Translations under genes and position numbers: made by a program
In this document: positions 18,293 to 27,347 of the stretch, piece by piece
Position numbering within the stretch: position 1 is the stretch's first letter
Layout of the letters: each line of letters begins with the position of its first letter
Assembly: GCF_000316665.1 (NCBI RefSeq)
Contig: NC_019678.1
Span: 7,101,001 to 7,165,000, forward strand
Length of the DNA: 64,000 nt
Direction of reading: 5' to 3'
From: Rivularia sp. PCC 7116
GTDB lineage: Bacteria; Cyanobacteriota; Cyanobacteriia; Cyanobacteriales; Nostocaceae
Notes under the pieces: model-generated
The model's database searches: none
What the model saw: only the letters and a program-made list of their open reading frames with translations
Told to the model about the DNA's origin: nothing

Positions 18293-18844
18293 TTATTTCA
18301 AACCCATTCGTAATTCAGCCAGCTTTTGACGCGATTTAGCATCAATAGAGTTTGCCAAGAATCTGCCATTAGTCTTCTTGCGCGATTTAGACTTTTGTCT
18401 GGTACGACAAACAGTAGCTTCTATTTCATAACAGAGTTGTTGTGCAGATATCCAATCCGCTCCATATCCCTGTACCGTTAACTGTTGTGCCCGGTCCGAA
18501 GTGGCTACAACTACTCGCGACAATAAACGTTCTCGCACCTTCTGACGTAATGACGCACAGAGCTTTTCAATATAAGTATCCGCTGTTTGTCCAAAATCCG
18601 TGTAATAAGCCGTAACAAGTTTTGTTACAACTTCCTCGTTAGAGCCATTCTTTTGAAAATGAGCATCAAACACTACTTGAGTTTGATAGCCGGTGAATGC
18701 GCTGTAACTAACGAGGGCTTCAAGCAGCTCATCACGGGCGGCTTCGAGTCCAACGTTATCGCAAGTCTTTTTTAGGCAAGACCAAGCACCAATTATGTTA
18801 TAACCGTCTACCAGTAGAACGGCCGGGGTAAATGAAGGGGACAT
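18293..18844 (-). CDS. NYN domain protein, YacP/Rae1 family nuclease-like
   Basis: 183 residues. The N-terminus AVLLVDGYNIIGAW is the diagnostic strand and Asp-Gly-Tyr-Asn motif of the YacP-type NYN (PIN-like) fold. Further acidic residues follow at VVFDAH, DTYIEKL and VVATSDRAQQ, matching a metal-dependent RNase site. Bacillus YacP (Rae1) cleaves mRNA on the ribosome; cyanobacterial and plastid relatives are less studied. The last 30 residues are very basic (TRQKSKSRKKTNGR), consistent with RNA binding. It is a single gene between the tRNA and the ABC ATPase. Confidence 0.85.
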   Translation of the reverse strand: MSPSFTPAVLLVDGYNIIGAWSCLKKTCDNVGLEAARDELLEALVSYSAFTGYQTQVVFDAHFQKNGSNEEVVTKLVTAYYTDFGQTADTYIEKLCASLRQKVRERLLSRVVVATSDRAQQLTVQGYGADWISAQQLCYEIEATVCRTRQKSKSRKKTNGRFLANSIDAKSRQKLAELRMGLK

Positions 18845-19072
18845 GGTTCTGAATCACAGTATTCTAGATTTTACAATTTTCATTCATAACTCTTATAGTA
18901 ATTCAAGCATTACTTGTAACACTATGTTACATAAGCATTAAATCCGAACAATACTACGAAACCCTTACTCAATCAAGGTAAAAAAATAAGCGCGCCTATT
19001 CTTAGACGCGCTAAAATCTTCGATAATTAATAATCAATTACTACTTAAGGTAGAAGACACAAACAACTCATT

Positions 19073-19759
19073 TTAATTTCCTCCCTGCAATTCCATTAAA
19101 ACTTGTTTGAGACGTTGTGGTTCTCCTTTATCAATTAGAACTCCTTGTTCTAGCAAGAAAGCACCATCGCAGTAATTCAATTCATCCAACCGATGGGTTA
19201 CCCAAAGGGCCGTAATCCCTCGACTTTTTACTAAGCGACGAACTCCAGCTACTAATTCTAATTGGCTGTCAGGATCGAGTAAGGCAGTAGGCTCATCTAA
19301 CAACAACAAAGCACAACGGCGCGCAATAGCCCCAGCAATAGCAACTCGTTGTTTTTGTCCTCCACTTAAAGCATAAATTGGACGACGTTGCAGTGAAAGT
19401 AAATTGACTGCATTAAGAGCTTCTTCTACTCTTTCTTTAACTTGCTGGTGGGGTAATTGTTCTTGCACCAGCCCAAAAGCCACGTCAGCACCAACAGTAG
19501 GCATTACTAATTGATGGTCAGGATTTTGGAAAACAAAACCTACAGGATGTAAGACCCCTATCTCACCACTTTTTGGGGTCAATAACCCCGCTAGCAGTCT
19601 AAGTAAAGTTGATTTTCCGCTACCGTTGGTACCCAAAAGCATCCAAAATTCACCTCTGGGCACTTCCAAAGAGCAAGATTTGATTACCTGCGTCCCATTT
19701 GACCAATCAAAATTTAAATCTTTTACCGAGATTCCCGGCTCCTTAGTCTGGTATTCCAC
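19073..19759 (-). CDS. Energy-coupling-factor-type ABC transporter ATP-binding protein
   Basis: 228 residues with Walker A GTNGSGKS (43-50), Q-loop VFQNPDHQ, signature LSGGQKQ (131-137), Walker B LLLLDEPTALLD (151-162) and the H-loop THRLDE. The FQNPDHQ form of the Q-loop is typical of CbiO/EcfA ATPases for vitamin or cobalt/nickel uptake, and of the plastid ABCI-type relatives. No membrane component (EcfT) or substrate subunit is nearby, so the substrate cannot be given. It follows the UPF0367 gene after 7 bp and is probably co-transcribed with it. Confidence 0.88.
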   Translation of the reverse strand: MEYQTKEPGISVKDLNFDWSNGTQVIKSCSLEVPRGEFWMLLGTNGSGKSTLLRLLAGLLTPKSGEIGVLHPVGFVFQNPDHQLVMPTVGADVAFGLVQEQLPHQQVKERVEEALNAVNLLSLQRRPIYALSGGQKQRVAIAGAIARRCALLLLDEPTALLDPDSQLELVAGVRRLVKSRGITALWVTHRLDELNYCDGAFLLEQGVLIDKGEPQRLKQVLMELQGGN

Positions 19760-19766
19760 TAATGTT

Positions 19767-20039
19767 TTATTCCGAAGCTAAAGCGAAGAAACCAGGAGTC
19801 TTGCCACTTCCACTAGCTGAACCATCTTTCTGGGTTATCTGAATACCAGAAATTTCACTGGCACGAATCGCAATTTTCTTCTCTACCTTACCTTCGCACT
19901 CAAGTTCAATAATATCTGGATTACCAGAACGCATTGCTGACAGAACCGTTTGATACACCGCTTCAGCATCTTCAGAAGATTTTCGTTGAATAGACGCAGG
20001 GAAAGCAGTGTTTTTTACTGTTAAATCGATGGAAAACAT
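19767..20039 (-). CDS. UPF0367 family protein
   Basis: 90 residues. The start MFSIDLTVKNTAFPASIQRK, the middle DAEAVYQTVLSAM and the end GKTPGFFALAS match the small cyanobacterial UPF0367 family as I remember it. No function is established. It is a soluble alpha/beta protein with no membrane segment. It shares an operon with the ABC ATPase (7 bp gap) and is divergent from psbD, with which it shares the 370 bp upstream region. Confidence 0.8.
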   Translation of the reverse strand: MFSIDLTVKNTAFPASIQRKSSEDAEAVYQTVLSAMRSGNPDIIELECEGKVEKKIAIRASEISGIQITQKDGSASGSGKTPGFFALASE

Positions 20040-20409
20040 AGAACCTTAATTAAATTTAACTGTAGGTCTCATTTTAACGCCAGCACTACATTAACAGCCC
20101 GAACCAAAAATGAGAATCCTTAAATCACAAAATCTAAAGAAAATATTAACGATTTCCACGCTGTAATTATTTCCTGATATAAGAGTCTTCGCATACCAAA
20201 GCATTCAGCTAAAGTCGCAAAAAAAAAATTGTAAATTTGAAAACTTACTGGAAAAATTACCTATTCTTCTATACAATAAAAATTAGAGACAGTAAAAATT
20301 TGTAAACTAGATTGACAATCTAGTTGCTTTTCTGCATGAGGGCGGTAGTAACATACCAACCTCAAAGTTGAATAAAGCTGTAATTATAACGATTTGGAGA
20401 TTTGATCTC
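20040..20409. promoter_or_regulatory. Divergent promoter region of UPF0367 and psbD
   Basis: 370 bp between the divergent starts. It includes the psbD 5' leader, with a GGAG about 13 bases before the ATG at 20410. A run of eight or more A residues lies near 20220. I cannot assign -35/-10 boxes with confidence. Confidence 0.4.
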
Positions 20410-21468
20410 ATGACCATAGCAGTTGGACGCGCCCCTAGCACTAGAGGCTGGTTTGACGTAGTCGATGACTGGTTAAAGCGAGACAGATTCGTTTTTGTCG
20501 GTTGGTCGGGTATTTTACTTTTCCCCTGTGCCTACATGGCTCTAGGTGGATGGCTTACAGGTACAACTTTTGTATCTTCCTGGTACACCCACGGTTTAGC
20601 ATCTTCTTACTTAGAAGGCTGTAACTTCCTTACAGTGGCAGTATCCACACCCGCAGACAGTATGGGACATTCCCTATTGCTGTTGTGGGGTCCAGAAGCT
20701 CAAGGTGACTTCACTCGTTGGTGTCAATTAGGTGGATTGTGGACATTTGTAGCGTTGCACGGAGCTTTCGCTTTGATTGGCTTCATGTTGCGTCAATTTG
20801 AAATTTCCCGCTTGGTGGGAATTCGTCCTTACAACGCTATCGCATTTTCTGCACCAATTGCAGTATTCGTCAGCGTATTTTTGATGTACCCCTTGGGTCA
20901 GTCTTCTTGGTTCTTCGCACCTAGCTTCGGTGTAGCAGCAATTTTCCGTTTCTTACTATTCTTCCAAGGTTTCCATAACTGGACTTTGAATCCCTTCCAT
21001 ATGATGGGAGTAGCAGGTGTACTTGGTGGTGCGCTGCTTTGTGCAATTCACGGTGCAACCGTTGAAAACACATTGTTTGAAGATGGCGATGGTTCTAACA
21101 CCTTCCGTGCATTTGAACCAACCCAAGCAGAAGAAACTTATTCAATGGTGACAGCAAACCGTTTCTGGTCTCAGATTTTCGGTATTGCATTCTCCAACAA
21201 ACGCTGGTTGCACTTCTTCATGTTGTTCGTACCAGTAACCGGGTTATGGATGAGCGCAGTAGGTGTAGTTGGTTTAGCGCTAAACTTACGTGCTTATGAC
21301 TTCGTATCTCAAGAATTGAGAGCGGCAGAAGACCCAGAATTTGAAACTTTCTATACGAAAAACATTTTGCTGAACGAAGGTATCCGTGCATGGATGGCTC
21401 CTCAAGACCAACCTCACGAACAGTTTGTATTCCCCGAAGAAGTTCTACCTCGTGGTAACGCGCTGTAA
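20410..21468 (+). CDS. psbD: Photosystem II reaction centre protein D2
   Basis: 352 residues, the normal D2 length, starting at the ATG at 20410 (MTIAVGRAP); an upstream in-frame start at 20368 is not used by the family. The five transmembrane helices and all expected sites are present: the P680 histidine in FHNWTLNPF, the non-haem iron and QA site in [11 protein letters not shown], and the conserved C-terminus [11 protein letters not shown]2 binds chlorophyll, pheophytin and plastoquinone QA in the thylakoid membrane. In most cyanobacteria a psbD copy overlaps psbC by a few bases. Here a terminator follows and psbC is absent, so this is the solitary psbD copy of a two-copy genome (inference). 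Confidence 0.97.
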   Translation: MTIAVGRAPSTRGWFDVVDDWLKRDRFVFVGWSGILLFPCAYMALGGWLTGTTFVSSWYTHGLASSYLEGCNFLTVAVSTPADSMGHSLLLLWGPEAQGDFTRWCQLGGLWTFVALHGAFALIGFMLRQFEISRLVGIRPYNAIAFSAPIAVFVSVFLMYPLGQSSWFFAPSFGVAAIFRFLLFFQGFHNWTLNPFHMMGVAGVLGGALLCAIHGATVENTLFEDGDGSNTFRAFEPTQAEETYSMVTANRFWSQIFGIAFSNKRWLHFFMLFVPVTGLWMSAVGVVGLALNLRAYDFVSQELRAAEDPEFETFYTKNILLNEGIRAWMAPQDQPHEQFVFPEEVLPRGNAL

Positions 21469-21518
21469 TTAAAAATTTGTTTATTTCTCAGATGAGGTTA
21501 AACAGATAAGCTGAAATT

Positions 21519-21549
21519 ATCCCTGCCATTTGGTGGGGATTTTTATTTT
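21519..21549 (+). terminator. Rho-independent terminator after psbD
   Basis: ATCCC...GGGAT stem with an inner CC/GG pair and an ATTT loop, followed by TTTTATTTT, 50 bp after the psbD stop. It confirms that psbD is transcribed alone. Confidence 0.7.
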
Positions 21550-21816
21550 GATTTTTTGTATTTGTAGCCAGACGCTAGGTTTTGCAGTCGCTTTACGGCA
21601 CTAAAATAATTTCAGAATTGATTCCGCTTAATTTATTGGTTCTGGGACTCAATTTGAACCAACTTAAACCAATCTGATTCCCGAATCTGAAAACTAAAAT
21701 CCAAAATTGTCAGATAATTGTGGATATTTGCTTCAAAGTCATGCTATAGTGTTTCTAAGATACAAAGAAAGAGCAAATTGCTCTATCTTATTTGAGATTA
21801 AAAGCCGCTTAGGCAA

Positions 21817-21828
21817 AAAGGAGGTGAT
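21817..21828 (+). promoter_or_regulatory. Near-perfect extended Shine-Dalgarno sequence
   Basis: AAAGGAGGTGAT is complementary over 12 bases to the usual 3' end of bacterial 16S rRNA. It ends 4 bases before the ATG at 21833 and is the strongest ribosome binding site in the window. An ATG at 21827 overlaps its end in the same frame. Confidence 0.7.
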
Positions 21829-21832
21829 GCCC

Positions 21833-21904
21833 ATGATAGAAAGTAGTATAAGCATGGGTCATCAAGTTGTAGCAAGCCGGCTGCGCGCCGGAGCTGTTCT
21901 CTAA
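21833..21904 (+). CDS. Small ORF, 23 codons, unknown peptide
   Basis: Encodes a peptide beginning MIESSISMGHQVV and ending RLRAGAVL. The start is fixed by the 12-base Shine-Dalgarno match at 21817-21828. The 3' half is markedly GC-richer than its surroundings and contains a CCGGC/GCCGG hairpin. A 17 bp inverted repeat follows the stop at once and a terminator lies 100 bp further on, so it appears to be the only ORF of a transcript of roughly 300 nt. No heterocyst-inhibitor motif (RGSGR) is present. I do not recognise the peptide; it may be a small protein, or a leader peptide in a regulatory RNA. Confidence 0.45.
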   Translation: MIESSISMGHQVVASRLRAGAVL

Positions 21905-21940
21905 AAATTAAATTAACTTTTTGAAAAGTTAATTTAATTT
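21905..21940 (+). repeat. 17 bp perfect inverted repeat after the small ORF
   Basis: The arm from 21905 (AAATTAAATTAACTTTT) pairs perfectly with 21924-21940 across a 2-base centre. It begins directly after the small-ORF stop. There is no U run on either side, so it is not a standard terminator; it could block ribosomes or 3' exonucleases. Confidence 0.6.
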
Positions 21941-22004
21941 AAGCGACAAGGCTGAATTGGAGTTCCTTCCGGCAGTCAGGTTGCAACTTGAAGACCCGAC
22001 TAGA

Positions 22005-22053
22005 CCGCTCTTACATTAGGTCATCCGACTTAAGTAAGAGCGGATAGTTTTTT
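22005..22053 (+). terminator. Terminator of the small-ORF transcript
   Basis: CCGCTCTTAC (22005-22014) pairs with GTAAGAGCGG (22034-22043) over 10 bp, followed by ATAGTTTTTT. It is a strong plus-strand intrinsic terminator. Confidence 0.75.
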
Positions 22054-23197
22054 AGGGGTTTTTATAAGAAATAGGTAATGGGAATAGTAATCGAGACTGT
22101 AAATTACCTGATATAGTCGAATAAAAATTCTAATCATCACCCTACGCTAAAAAAGATTAAGACTAGTGAGTGATTAGAATAACTGATAGATACTTAATCT
22201 ATGACTAATTAATTTCGGTTTTTCTTGAAAATTATTTATGAAACATCTGTTGGATTTTCTCTACACCAATCTGATGTTAGGAAATAGTAAAACTAACAGT
22301 ATTTGGCTGCAAAGTGAGGAAGTTGCATTAAACTGTAAGTTTTTCTCATCAAAATCGTAATCATTTTCGGCAGTTCTTTTGGTAAATTACCTAATTATCG
22401 GCATACCGTGGCTTAAATATTGACCTACGTACTCCCAAAAGAATGGGTTTTAGACTTTAGTTTTAGAGAAAGGGCAAACTCCTATATTCTTAGATGCCCG
22501 GAAAAAATGGATTAATTTGTTTTAAACCTGCCTTTTTTCTTTACGAAAGGTTAGGGGCTTTTTAAAAAGCCTTAATTTTCAAACATAGGAAATCCTCCGT
22601 TCTGGATCTATTTTCTGACAGACACGCTTCGCTAACGATCCAGAACGTGAAGCCCGCCCATTTTTTCTACAATTGTGACAAAATATGCGTAGTGTAGACT
22701 ACATTAACGAAATCAATAACAAAAATTATCAATTACTTCTTAAAGTCAAGTATTTTCTATCCTAAAGTAGGATGTCGTTTAGAATTCATCGAGTTAGTTT
22801 GGAAATGAAATTTTTAATATTCTTGGATTGAATCCCGGAGGTTGTATAAAGATTGTAGAAAGTGAAATATGCTCAAATAAGAGTCTGAATTAGATGAATA
22901 GCATTGCATATCATCTGTTCTAACTTCTGCCCTAATTAGTGTGACAGTTAACAATTTGACCATATATTGCGTTATGTTTCACTTGTCTTATAATTAAAGG
23001 CTATAAAGCATATGTTTTTGCATAAGTTAATTACATAGATTTTTACCTTAAATTAGTAGGTTCTTAGCTTAGCAGTAACTAAAATTGTGTTTGGGGTCAC
23101 TATGCCTCATCTGCAAGCTTCACTATGTAAGTGAATTTTTGTTCTAATTTGCAGCAAAGTAAATTATCCGTGCAAGGTGTGAGGAGAACGAGGAATA
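22054..23197. other. Spacer and leader region upstream of the porin
   Basis: About 1.1 kb without a convincing gene. It contains several hairpins: ATTCTAATCA..TGATTAGAAT at 22127-22180, GGCTTTTTAAAAAGCC near 22558, and CGTTCTGGATC/GATCCAGAACG at 22598-22647 followed by a T run near 22661. The last loop includes GACACGCTTCGCTAACG, a motif I associate with dispersed cyanobacterial repeats. The porin ribosome binding site GAGGAG lies near 23180. Confidence 0.45.
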
Positions 23198-24973
23198 ATG
23201 TCTAATATGTTGTGGAAATCTTTGGCATTAAGTCAGGCAGTATTTGGAGCATCGTTGTTGGTTTCAACAAGTGCGATCGCGGCTCCTAATACAACTGAAG
23301 CTGAAGCTGTGAGTGCTGAAGTCACTCAGACAGAAGATAAGTCGGAAACAGAAGCAGCGTCTGTATTTTCATCTTCTGTAGAGCTTCAAGAAAAACAAAC
23401 GTTGGCTCAAGCTCAACAAAATGAAGTTAACGTTTTAGAAGAAGTAAATCAGTACGGTAGTGAAGGACAAGAAAATGGAAGCCAATCTCAGGTAACTTCC
23501 GTTTCTCAATTTTCAGACGTACAGCCTACTGATTGGGCTTTCCAAGCGTTGCAGTCTTTGGTTGAACGTTATGGCTGTATAGCTGGTTATCCTAACGGTA
23601 CCTACCGTGGTAACCGTGCTTTAACTCGTTATGAATTTGCTGCAGGTTTAAATGCTTGTTTGGATAGAGTTAACGAATTAATAGCAACTGCTACAGCTGA
23701 TATTGTTACCAGAGAAGATTTAGCGACTTTACAGCGCTTGCAAGAAGAATTTTCTGCTGAATTAGCAACCCTACGCGGACGAGTAGATGCTTTAGAAGCG
23801 CGTACTGCTGAATTGGAAGCTAATCAATTCTCTACAACAACCAAGTTAGCTGGTGAAGCAATTTTTGCTTTAACTGATGCTTTTGGCGATACCGTAGGTG
23901 ATAACAACAATACTGTTTTCCAAAATAGAATTCGTTTGGATTTACAGACCAGCTTCACCGGTAAAGATGTTTTGCATACCCGTTTAGCTACTGGTAATGC
24001 CCAACGCTTGAATACAACTGGCGATGCTTTTGATGGTACTAATTTCCAAACCTTTAACTTAACTGGCGATCCATCTAACAGCAATGATGTAACTTTAGAC
24101 TGGTTGGCTTATTACACCAATATCGGTCCTGCACAAGTGTATGTTGCTGCTACCGGTGGTATTCATAGCGATTATGCTGCTACCGTTAATCCTTACTTCG
24201 AGGATTATGACGGTGGTAATGGTGCTTTATCAACTTTTGCTTCTGAAAGCCCCATTTACCGTATTGGTGGCGGTGCCGGTGCGGCGTTAAATTTCAAATT
24301 TGGTAAAGGTGGCGGTCCTCTTCGTGGAAGCTCTTTGACTGTTGGTTACTTGGGTTCCGAACCAAGCGATCCTGGTATTGGTTCTGGGGTCTTCAACGGT
24401 AACTATGCTGCTTTAGGACAGTTGAACTTTAACCTTAATAGCCGTGTCGCATTAGCAGCAACTTACGTACATGGTTATCACGGCGCTGGTAGTGCTTTAT
24501 TTGATGCTGGTGGATTCGGAGGTGCAAACGTTCCTGTAGTTGGTACTGCACAAGCAAACTTAATTGAGAATCCGTCTTCTAGTAACTCTTACGGCTTAGC
24601 TGCTGCAATCAGACCAAGTAGTAAGATTTCAGTTAGCGGTTTTGTTTCTTACCACGATGTTACCGGCTTCCAGTCTAACGATGACTTTGAAGCTTGGAGT
24701 TGGGGTGCTGGTATAGCTTTACCTGATTTCGGTGGAAAAGGAAATGTTTTGGGTTTCTTCGGAGGCGCTCAACCTTACTCTATTAATAGAAATTTAACCG
24801 GTCGTTCTACTGAAGATGGTGATATCCCTTATCACATCGAAGGATTCTATAAGTACCGTGTAAACGATAACGTTTCTATTACTCCGGGCGTTATTTATCA
24901 GACTTCTTCGGGACAGAATGATGATAGTGATGATGCGTTCATCGGTACTCTCAGAACAACCTTTACTTTCTAG
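23198..24973 (+). CDS. SLH-domain OprB-type porin (SomA/iron-uptake porin family)
   Basis: 591 residues. It has a signal peptide (SLALSQAVFGASLLVST, cleavage near AIAAP) and an acidic Gln-rich linker. An S-layer-homology domain follows at about 102-165 (FSDVQPTDWAFQALQSL, GYPNGTYRGNRALTRYEFA), which in this family binds peptidoglycan-linked polysaccharide. Next is a short coiled coil (about 170-205, TLRGRVDALEARTAELEAN) and then a beta-barrel of the OprB type ending in TLRTTFTF with a C-terminal aromatic residue. It is an abundant outer-membrane channel for ions and small solutes; the 'iron uptake' label is a family name and is not proved here. The ATG is preceded by GAGGAGAACGAGG. Confidence 0.92.
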   Translation: MSNMLWKSLALSQAVFGASLLVSTSAIAAPNTTEAEAVSAEVTQTEDKSETEAASVFSSSVELQEKQTLAQAQQNEVNVLEEVNQYGSEGQENGSQSQVTSVSQFSDVQPTDWAFQALQSLVERYGCIAGYPNGTYRGNRALTRYEFAAGLNACLDRVNELIATATADIVTREDLATLQRLQEEFSAELATLRGRVDALEARTAELEANQFSTTTKLAGEAIFALTDAFGDTVGDNNNTVFQNRIRLDLQTSFTGKDVLHTRLATGNAQRLNTTGDAFDGTNFQTFNLTGDPSNSNDVTLDWLAYYTNIGPAQVYVAATGGIHSDYAATVNPYFEDYDGGNGALSTFASESPIYRIGGGAGAALNFKFGKGGGPLRGSSLTVGYLGSEPSDPGIGSGVFNGNYAALGQLNFNLNSRVALAATYVHGYHGAGSALFDAGGFGGANVPVVGTAQANLIENPSSSNSYGLAAAIRPSSKISVSGFVSYHDVTGFQSNDDFEAWSWGAGIALPDFGGKGNVLGFFGGAQPYSINRNLTGRSTEDGDIPYHIEGFYKYRVNDNVSITPGVIYQTSSGQNDDSDDAFIGTLRTTFTF

Positions 24974-25006
24974 ATAACCGATAAGAATCTAACAAATTGA
25001 TGTAAG

Positions 25007-25043
25007 TTGCTCCCCGTTAATAAAGCGGGGAGCAATTTATTTT
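25007..25043 (+). terminator. Terminator after the porin
   Basis: TTGCTCCCCG pairs with CGGGGAGCAA (10 bp), followed by TTTATTTT, 34 bp past the porin stop. Confidence 0.85.
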
Positions 25044-25132
25044 GAAAACAAAGAAGCAAACCCCAGTGAAGAACCGGAGTATAATTAAAGAAATTAATAA
25101 TTAGCAATCGTGAGTTGGGAGTGATAAATTAT

Positions 25133-25219
25133 ATGAATACAAATAAAATCGTAAGTAATTTAACTGAAGAAACTGACGTGCATTTAAACAAGTCAAGATG
25201 CATGTCCATCTCAACCTAA
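25133..25219 (+). CDS. Possible leader peptide, 28 codons
   Basis: An ATG at 25133 preceded by GGGAG (25117-25121) opens 28 codons ending in ..NKSRCMSIST. It contains one Cys codon near the end and lies about 290 bp upstream of the Rrf2 gene. A second frame of 22 codons overlaps it from the ATG at 25200. A cysteine-sensing leader is possible given the cysK context, but nothing beyond the start signal supports it, and the feature may be chance. Confidence 0.2.
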   Translation: MNTNKIVSNLTEETDVHLNKSRCMSIST

Positions 25220-25506
25220 ACACTGCGAAGACAGCATTAACAAGAATAATAAGAATATCTATATAGTTATAAAATCAAATTACCAAAGTTTTCAAAACTC
25301 TTGAAATTTAAATACTGAGTTTAAATTTCCGCCTAATGTGAATTAAACACGTCCCTTGTATAACAATGGTTTTGAATGCTCGCTTAAATCTCTATTTTTA
25401 ATTTATCAGCGTAACAATAACGGTTTGAGCGCTTAATTCACATAACACGTAATTTATAACTTTAAAATTCCAAACTCCAAACTTTTCACTTTTATCTAAA
25501 CTGCTT
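25220..25506. promoter_or_regulatory. Upstream region of the Rrf2 regulator
   Basis: AT-rich, about 290 bp, holding the presumed Rrf2 promoter. I see no clear dyad that could be assigned as an Rrf2 operator. Confidence 0.3.
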
Positions 25507-25944
25507 GTGGAACTATCATGTAAATCGGAATATGCAATTTTAGCATTGTTAGAATTAGCAAGTCATTATCAGAAAGGAGAACCGCTACAAATTAGACAGA
25601 TTGCGGCGCAACAGAATATACCAGATCGTTATTTAGAACAATTGCTTGCAACATTGAGGCGTGGTGGACTTGTTAAAAGTCAACGCGGTTCTAAAGGTGG
25701 TTACTTTTTGACAAGAGAACCTTGGAAAATTACATTATTTGATATCTTTGTATGTATAGAAGGATTAGACAAACTGAAAAATTGTCAAGAAGATAAACCT
25801 CAAACTTCTGATAATGCTGTTGTAAAAGATATTTGGGAAGAAGCACGTCAAGCAGCTAATTCGATACTACAAAAATATACGCTTTTAGATTTGTGTGAAA
25901 AACGAGATTCTAGAAACAATTTGGATATTATGTATTACATTTAG
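25507..25944 (+). CDS. Rrf2 family transcriptional regulator (CymR/IscR-like)
   Basis: 145 residues from a GTG start at 25507. The N-terminus KSEYAILALLELA, the winged HTH with IAAQQNIPDRYLEQLLATLR, and the wing RGSKGGYFLTRE are the Rrf2 hallmarks. IscR ligates 2Fe-2S with three Cys in the loop at about 92-106; here two Cys (VCIEGLDKLKNC) fall near that loop and a third occurs in LLDLCEKR, so cluster binding is uncertain. It lies upstream of cysteine synthase in the same direction. Bacillus CymR represses sulphur genes together with CysK, so the same partnership is a reasonable inference here. Confidence 0.88.
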   Translation: MELSCKSEYAILALLELASHYQKGEPLQIRQIAAQQNIPDRYLEQLLATLRRGGLVKSQRGSKGGYFLTREPWKITLFDIFVCIEGLDKLKNCQEDKPQTSDNAVVKDIWEEARQAANSILQKYTLLDLCEKRDSRNNLDIMYYI

Positions 25945-26369
25945 TTTTTGATTCGTTATAAAGTGATATGTGAGAAAAAGTATTAAGTTAATTATTTAAT
26001 ATTTGTCCATCGCTTTATAAAAATGCAGGCTATCCATAAAATATATATAAGCAGCTTGTAGGATATAATTCCAAAATTTACTCTCCTCCTGGTTAAAAAA
26101 TTACTTGTAACCAAAGTTAAGGAAAAAGAAAGTATTCGCAAGCGCTCGCGATAATTAGCCTAATAAGATACTGGGCTATTTCGCGCAAACAAACGATGAA
26201 TACCGTTCCTTAAGATAGTTTATTCTAATAGTAACTATTCAAAAGTAGTATGAATTATAGCGATATTTATAATCAATCGGAAGATTTATGCATTTATGAA
26301 TGTCAGTTATCTATACTTCATACTCAATTGCTAATTTCAAATTAAACATAAATAAATAAAACATAAAAA
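25945..26369. promoter_or_regulatory. Spacer between rrf2 and cysK
   Basis: 425 bp of AT-rich sequence holding the presumed cysK promoter. No open frame or repeat is recognised; there is a short GC-rich palindromic run (AAGCGCTCGCG) near 26140. Confidence 0.35.
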
Positions 26370-27332
26370 ATGCGTATTGCCCGTAATATTACAGAACTTG
26401 TTGGTCGTACTCCATTAGTACAACTTAACCGTATACCCCAAACTGAAGGTTGTGTCGCGAAAATCGTGATGAAGCTGGAAAGCATGAACCCATCAGCATC
26501 AGTTAAAGATAGAATTGGCACTAATATGATTGATGCAGCAGAAGAAGAAGGTTTAATTACTCCTGGAAAAACGCTATTAGTAGAACCTACTTCCGGAAAC
26601 ACAGGAATAGCCTTAGCAATGGTTGCCGCAGCTAAAGGTTATCGATTGGTATTGACAATGCCCGATACTATGAGTTGCGAGCGAAGAGCTATGTTGCGGG
26701 CTTATGGGGCTGAATTACGATTAACACCCGGAATTGAAGGCATGAATGGAGCAATTTTACAAGCACAAAAAATTGTTGAAACGACCCCTCACGCGTATAT
26801 GTTGCAACAATTTAGAAACCCAGCTAATGCGAAAATACACAGAGACACGACTGCCGAAGAAATATGGCAGGATACCGATGGAAAGGTAGATATGATTGTT
26901 GCAGGTATAGGTACTGGAGGAACGATTACAGGTATAAGCGAAGTCATGAAAACACGTAAGAAAAATTTTCAGACGATTGCCGTTGAGCCAGCTTCAAGTC
27001 CAGTGTTGTCTGGAGGAAGACCGGGACCTCACAAAATACAAGGAATTGGTGCGGGATTTATTCCTCAGATATTAAAAGTAGACTTAATTGACGAAGTAAT
27101 TACTGTTACCGATAGTCAGGCGATCGCATACGGAAGAAGATTGGCTCGGGAAGAAGGATTATTGTCAGGTATTTCAACAGGAGCGGCTTTATGTGCGGCA
27201 ATTCGGGTTGCTAAGCGCCAGGAAAATCAAGGACGCTTAATTGTATTAATTCAGCCCAGCTTCGGAGAAAGATATTTGAGTACACCGCTTTTCCAAGATT
27301 TGGAAGTTAAGCCGGTTCATAGCATTAGCTAA
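26370..27332 (+). CDS. cysK: Cysteine synthase A (O-acetylserine sulfhydrylase)
   Basis: 320 residues. PLP lysine K46 lies in [11 protein letters not shown]. The TSGNTG loop (74-79) binds the substrate carboxylate, and the [10 protein letters not shown] loop binds the PLP phosphate. It converts O-acetylserine and sulphide to cysteine in the cytosol. Length and motifs are normal for the family, and cystathionine beta-synthase extensions are absent. It stands 425 bp behind an Rrf2 regulator and 15 bp before a J-domain gene, so cysK and dnaJ-like are probably one transcript. Paralogues are common in cyanobacteria, so this may not be the only copy. Confidence 0.93.
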   Translation: MRIARNITELVGRTPLVQLNRIPQTEGCVAKIVMKLESMNPSASVKDRIGTNMIDAAEEEGLITPGKTLLVEPTSGNTGIALAMVAAAKGYRLVLTMPDTMSCERRAMLRAYGAELRLTPGIEGMNGAILQAQKIVETTPHAYMLQQFRNPANAKIHRDTTAEEIWQDTDGKVDMIVAGIGTGGTITGISEVMKTRKKNFQTIAVEPASSPVLSGGRPGPHKIQGIGAGFIPQILKVDLIDEVITVTDSQAIAYGRRLAREEGLLSGISTGAALCAAIRVAKRQENQGRLIVLIQPSFGERYLSTPLFQDLEVKPVHSIS

Positions 27333-27347
27333 AGATAAATTGAAGTA

